Source: Aquatica leii
Lineage: Eukaryota > Arthropoda > Insecta > Coleoptera > Lampyridae
Direction: 5' to 3'
NCBI GenBank assembly: GCA_035610365.1
Contig: CM069435.1
Span: 90,181,389-90,245,388, forward strand
Length of the DNA: 64,000 nucleotides
Under the pieces are notes generated by a model. That model did no database searches. It saw nothing but the letters and a program-made list of their open reading frames with translations, and had not been told where the DNA came from. This document shows, piece after piece, positions 60,554-64,000 of this stretch. Both the position numbers and the translations under genes were made by a program. Position 1 is the first letter of the stretch. Each line of letters begins with the position of its first letter.

Positions 60554-62047
60554 TTACCGAAATTCTGTAGTCGGCACATAACCGAATTGTGCCATCTTTT
60601 TAAAAACAGGCACTAGCGGTGTACCCCAGAGAGCATTGGCTACAGGTGTTATTACCCCTTCGTTTTCCAAACGTAGTAACTCTTTCTCTACTAATTCTTT
60701 ATAAGCCATTGTCAAACTCCTCCGTTTAAAAAATTTAGGTACAGTTCCTTCAATTACCTCCAACGTTACCTTACTGTATCTATAACAACCTAACTTATCA
60801 TCAAATAAATTTTCATATTTCTTTAGAACTACATCTAATCTCTGGATTTCTGGTTCCAATGAAAACATATTATCTTTAAAAATATCTGCCCCTAACCAAC
60901 ACAAAATGTCTCTTCCTAACAACGGTGGGCCACCATTTTCAATGACTAATATTTCTACGAGCCTAACCTTATCCTGAAATCTTAAATTTACACTAATTTT
61001 TCCTTTTGGAATTATATCTGATCCATCATATGCCTTTAAAATCGTTTTTGAATTATCTAATGTAATACTGCTAAATGAATTTTTGTACAAATGATCAGAA
61101 ATTGCTGATATTGCTGACCCTGTGTCAATCTCCATTTCAACAGGAGTCTCATTAAAATAAACGTTAACCTTAAAATTATTTTTTTGTTCTCCGTCTAACT
61201 TAAATAAAGGGCTCTCCACTAAATCAGAATTATCACTTTCAACTTCACTGGGAATTGTTTCCGCAGTCACATTTAAAAAATTGTTTCTTTTCTGATACGT
61301 ACAAACTATACCAATATGCCCTACTCTATTGCATCTATTACACTTATAACTCTTATATGTACACATGCTGAAATTATGGTTTCCCTTACCACATGCATAA
61401 CACTTTGCTTCCGGCCTGTTTTCTTTCCTTACACTTCCCGTTGCTGGCTCGTGTGAAGGTCTTCCTGATGCCTTTCTGTAATTGGATGCCTCGTGTACCA
61501 GTTTCTTCTTCAAATTGAACACGTACCCATTAGCTGAGCTTAACTTCAACGATGCTTCTTTCTTTATCGCTAATTCAAACAGTTCTGCAAGTTTTTTCTT
61601 TGTCGGGTCTTCTTCCAGCAGTCTATCTAGAACTTTTCCCTCAACCATCCCTGTGACAAACTTATCTTTTAAAATTTCATCCAAATTTGGGCCAAAAACA
61701 CAATTTACTGCTAACTTCTTCACTCTTGCATACCATTCATTTATCCGTTCCCCAACCTCTTGTTGTGCTTTGTAAAAATTCCTTCTTTCGTTGAATGTCG
61801 AAATTGCTTTGGAATATTGTCCCATAAGTAGACTACACAATTCATCGTATGTCTTTGTATCTGGTGTCACTGGATCACATAGATCCCGTACTGTTGTGTA
61901 CACCATATTACTTAATGCTGTAATCAGGATTGGTACCTGTCTTTCTACATTTATATCATTTGCCTTGAAAAATTGTTGCAATTTTTCTTTAAAAATAACA
62001 AAATCATCTCCACAATCGAATTGCGGCATGGTTCCAATGATGGCCAT
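60554..62047 (-). CDS. Gypsy gag-protease and RT start
   Basis: Begins at ATG 62047 and runs 497 codons on the minus strand. The capsid region has FKEKLQQFFKANDI and FNERRNFYKAQQEVGERINE. Two CCHC zinc knuckles follow (CYACGKGNHNFSMC and CNRCNRVGHIGIVC), which bind RNA. The retropepsin carries an intact catalytic EIDTGSAISAIS and later PLLGRDILCWLGA. The RT start reads RLENEGVITPVANALWGTPL. The frame ends prematurely just after LVPVFKK, at the T-run 60597-60601. A single gag-pol frame would be unusual but is known among Gypsy groups. Confidence 0.9.
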   Translation of the reverse strand: MAIIGTMPQFDCGDDFVIFKEKLQQFFKANDINVERQVPILITALSNMVYTTVRDLCDPVTPDTKTYDELCSLLMGQYSKAISTFNERRNFYKAQQEVGERINEWYARVKKLAVNCVFGPNLDEILKDKFVTGMVEGKVLDRLLEEDPTKKKLAELFELAIKKEASLKLSSANGYVFNLKKKLVHEASNYRKASGRPSHEPATGSVRKENRPEAKCYACGKGNHNFSMCTYKSYKCNRCNRVGHIGIVCTYQKRNNFLNVTAETIPSEVESDNSDLVESPLFKLDGEQKNNFKVNVYFNETPVEMEIDTGSAISAISDHLYKNSFSSITLDNSKTILKAYDGSDIIPKGKISVNLRFQDKVRLVEILVIENGGPPLLGRDILCWLGADIFKDNMFSLEPEIQRLDVVLKKYENLFDDKLGCYRYSKVTLEVIEGTVPKFFKRRSLTMAYKELVEKELLRLENEGVITPVANALWGTPLVPVFKKMAQFGYVPTTEFR

Positions 62048-62141
62048 CTCGAAAAAAAATTAATTTTATGGACAATGATGAATAAAAAGGAAAATACTTC
62101 TTGTAAGTTTCTAAAAAAATCGTTTTTGCCTCGTCGCCAAA

Positions 62142-62329
62142 TGTTGTATCTCACACGATACTCATTTATAAAAATGAAAGAAAATGTAAAACTTACAACT
62201 TTATTAAAAGGGTGCTTTCGCCATTACAAAAAACGATAGACAAAAATTATATTTACAACGGTCTTTTTACTGGTGTCTCTTACATCTAAATATTTTTAGT
62301 TGTGTCTCCGCTTACGCGCAGACATTACA
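62142..62329 (-). repeat. 5' LTR of young Gypsy element
   Basis: 188 bp, seemingly identical to 57889-58076. The internal sequence begins at 62141 (minus strand TTTGGCGACGAGG). By element orientation this LTR would drive transcription leftwards in the window. Confidence 0.92.
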
Positions 62330-63218
62330 AATTCTGCATTTAATAAGGCAGCTAGATTAGACAATGCTCAAAGTGGATTCAAATGCTCAGGTATTTTATC
62401 CTTTTAATCGGGATATCTTTACTGAATTGGATTTTTTGCCATCATAAATGACCAAACGTGGAAGAGGATCCAGTATTGACCAAGAATCTACCATGCAACA
62501 CCACTGCTGCAACATCCCAGCTAACAACTAGCCGCCGCGACCAGCTGTCTGCTCCAGTCACCACGCATTTAACCAGCAATGAAATTTCCAACCAACAATC
62601 TGCTGCTCTAACATCCCAGCCATCAACTAGCCAGAACCAGCAGTCTGCTCCAGTCATGATGCATTCAACTAGCAAGAAAATTCTAACCAACAGTCTATTG
62701 CTGCACCATCCCAGCCATCAACTATCCGCAACCAGCAGTCAGCTTTAGCCACCACTGATTCATCTCAGCCTTCAACTAATCACCGTAAGCAGACAGACTT
62801 GAGTCCCAATACTTCATATCAGCTACTAAAACAGTTGTCGCCTCTACCTGATGCATCTAAAAAACGTCTTCAGACGCGTTCACGAAAAACTCAAGTAAGC
62901 TAAATTCTCACTTTTTTGCCATAAAAAAACACATTGGTAGAGAAAGCCAAAGACACAAAAAAGAAGACTGCAACTGCAAAAGGCGTAAAAAAGAAGATTA
63001 TAACTGCAACGACAACTGAGACCAATATAAACAAACCAGCACTGAAGAAAACAATGAAAACAAAACGGAACATTCAAAATTTAACAAGAGACGAAGAGAC
63101 AGAGTGCATTATTTGCGGAGAAACCTTTGAAGATAACTGGATACAGTGCAATAAATGTAAAGAGTGGGCGCACGAAGACTGTATATATGTACATCGATGG
63201 AGCACAAGAAAGACTTGA
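62330..63218 (+). pseudogene. pogo-like transposase, 3' part, with Cys-rich finger
   Basis: Resumes right at the Gypsy boundary as NSAFNKAARLDNAQSGFK, then (one frame on) PFNRDIFTELDFLPS, the end of the DDE domain. A long Ser/Thr/Gln/Pro-rich linker follows (62460-62880), with repeats of the type SQPSTSQNQQSAP. A basic segment and a Cys/His finger come last: ECIICGETFEDNWIQCNKC and KEWAHEDC, a PHD-like pattern common at the C-terminus of insect pogo/Tigger-type transposases. Frame shifts and a TAA near 62447 interrupt it. Confidence 0.75.
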
Positions 63219-63454
63219 TCATCATTAATAGGTGTGGCCGGAGCTACACGCCAAAATTTTTTTTTGCGAAAATTAAAGGCTAATTGTGATACTTGATTTA
63301 AGCTAAGTTTGTGAAATTATCGGACTCTTATGTTAATTAAACTACTTTAAATATGTTAGAATTGTTGTTTACGTTCAAAATTAAAATCTAATCCTATTCC
63401 TTTCATATTTTTTTGGAGTTTTGCTTATGTGTCAGTGGCTACCCGACCTTCCCC

Positions 63455-63620
63455 TACGTTTGGTACTGCTGACCGATAGGAAGTGATAGGAACTTCTAAA
63501 CCGTTTGATAAGCACTAATTTGATTTATTTCTTTTGGTGACTCAAATTAAACATACGTCGGTATATCGCTATTTCTCTTGCACTTGATCGATAATCCACT
63601 AAACACACCTACAGTCAAAA
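63455..63620. other. Spacer between pogo-like element and last gene
   Basis: Short AT-rich spacer. The transposon ends less than 200 bp from the tentative start of the gene at 63621, so it lies in or next to that gene's promoter. Confidence 0.4.
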
Positions 63621-64000
63621 ATGAGGTTATGTTCTGAGGTATTCCCGAATAAACTTGGAAAAGTTAAGGAAATTGATAAGATAAGCGTTGTGTTTGTGCC
63701 TAAGATTATCGGAATTAACTCGAAGGTTTTTGATTACACCAAAGAATACTACTTGTTTTGGTAAATGTGAAAGTGGGGGGAATTGCATTGATTTTTCCCA
63801 CCTGTTGCTCTATATATATATGAGTTCAGATTCTGAGGAATCGTTGTGGGAGGCAGACGGACAATCTACAGCGTTTATTAGAAGGTAATTCGCACCATAT
63901 GTTGATCTGTTTCTACTTTTGGTACTTTTAGGAAGGACAAAATGGAATCTGAAGCGGATCACCGCATTCACAAGAGATTTACCGCGTTATATGGGTTAAC
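63621..64000 (+). CDS. Unrecognised gene, 5' exons only (cut by window edge)
   Basis: Tentative exons 63621-63760, 63825-63884 and 63932 onwards. The ATG at 63621 has A at -3 and opens 46 codons (MRLCSEVFPNKLGKVKEIDK and on) to a donor TTTTG/GTAAATG. The acceptor at 63823-63824 is in phase with a frame reading SDSEESLWEADGQSTAF. A third exon follows a good acceptor (ACTTTTAG) and reads RKDKMESEADHRIHKRFTAL to the edge. Alternatively translation starts at ATG 63820, giving MSSDSEESLW; the second and third exons are the same in both models. The acidic N-terminus then mixed-charge helix is not enough to name a family. Confidence 0.5.

Larger units (their letters stand above)
57889..62329 (-). 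mobile_element. Young Ty3/Gypsy LTR retrotransposon nested in pogo
   Basis: 4441 bp in minus orientation. The two 188-bp LTRs (57889-58076 and 62142-62329) appear identical base for base, flanked by a 5-bp duplication AATTC (57884-57888 and 62330-62334). A purine tract, TAGGGGAGAGA on the minus strand, abuts the 3' LTR at 58077. TGGCGACGAGG, two bases inside the 5' LTR, is a primer-binding-site candidate. Order is gag, protease, RT, RNase H, integrase, with no envelope. Identical LTRs mean a very recent insertion, yet pol shows four frame breaks, each at a homopolymer. Confidence 0.92.
56653..63454 (+). mobile_element. pogo-like DNA transposon, split by a nested Gypsy element
   Basis: Terminal inverted repeats GGGAAGGTAGAGTAGCC (56653) and, inverted, GGGGAAGGTCGGGTAGCC (63454), each flanked by TA, fit a pogo/Tc1-type insertion. 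Subterminal CTCGGCCACTTT-type and CCGGCCACAC-type motifs repeat near 56688, 56818, 56843 and, inverted, 63232. The plus-strand transposase runs from 56968 to 63218 but is cut at 57888/62330 by a 4.4-kb LTR element. Without it the pogo element is about 2.36 kb, a normal size. The transposase is itself decayed, so it was dead or dying before or after the nested hit. Confidence 0.8.

Overview
This window is animal nuclear DNA, most probably from an insect. It is AT-rich, most introns are 45-60 bp with GT..AG ends, and the host genes are ordinary metazoan families. A beetle is plausible but is only inference from the gene structures and the transposon mix. No bacterial, plasmid, CRISPR or rRNA/tRNA signal was found. 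Several gene models were assembled by hand from conserved residues and splice-phase agreement.

Host genes. SNAPC1-like (+, 2690-3662) converges on synaptobrevin (-, 4031-4431). A complete 11-exon ABCB6-type half-transporter follows (-, 5414-9343). A full-length 745-residue cullin-2 (+, 15380-19016) comes next, then a paired-like, aristaless/Pph13-type homeobox gene (-, 27195-28106). An unrecognised single-exon gene (+, 43624-44652) lies beside a second ABCB6 paralogue that lacks its N-terminal domain (+, 45091-47274). That missing kind of N-terminal domain appears on the same strand but downstream (49635-50380). The first exons of an unrecognised gene run off the right edge (63621-64000). The genes are not an operon and no shared pathway is implied: they cover snRNA transcription, membrane fusion, porphyrin/heavy-metal transport, ubiquitin ligation and transcription control.

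Mobile DNA fills most of the rest. Elements whose ends I could define are: a 2.3 kb inverted-repeat element (47-2337); a Tc1/mariner-IS630 element with TA flanks (10399-12923); three non-autonomous hAT elements sharing a CAGTGTTGT end and each with a perfect 8-bp target duplication (14448-14852, 19985-21771, 48132-49196); a Penelope-like element with inverted terminal repeats (about 23489-26006); a piggyBac derivative with TTAA flanks (28500-29028); an old Gypsy element with LTRs and a CTAT duplication (36600-42083); and a pogo-like element (56653-63454) whose transposase is split by a young Gypsy element with apparently identical 188-bp LTRs (57889-62329). Relics without defined ends include a second Penelope fragment, several LINE fragments (R1/I-like and Jockey-like), a Mutator-like transposase fragment and a degenerate ~150-bp tandem repeat.

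I did not find a convincing new molecular system. The most unusual items are the apparently permuted second ABCB6 locus, a stop-free 51-nt intron in cullin-2 close to the neddylation site, the nested pogo/Gypsy insertion whose frame breaks all fall at homopolymers, and the hAT family built around TATCTAGATA palindromes.
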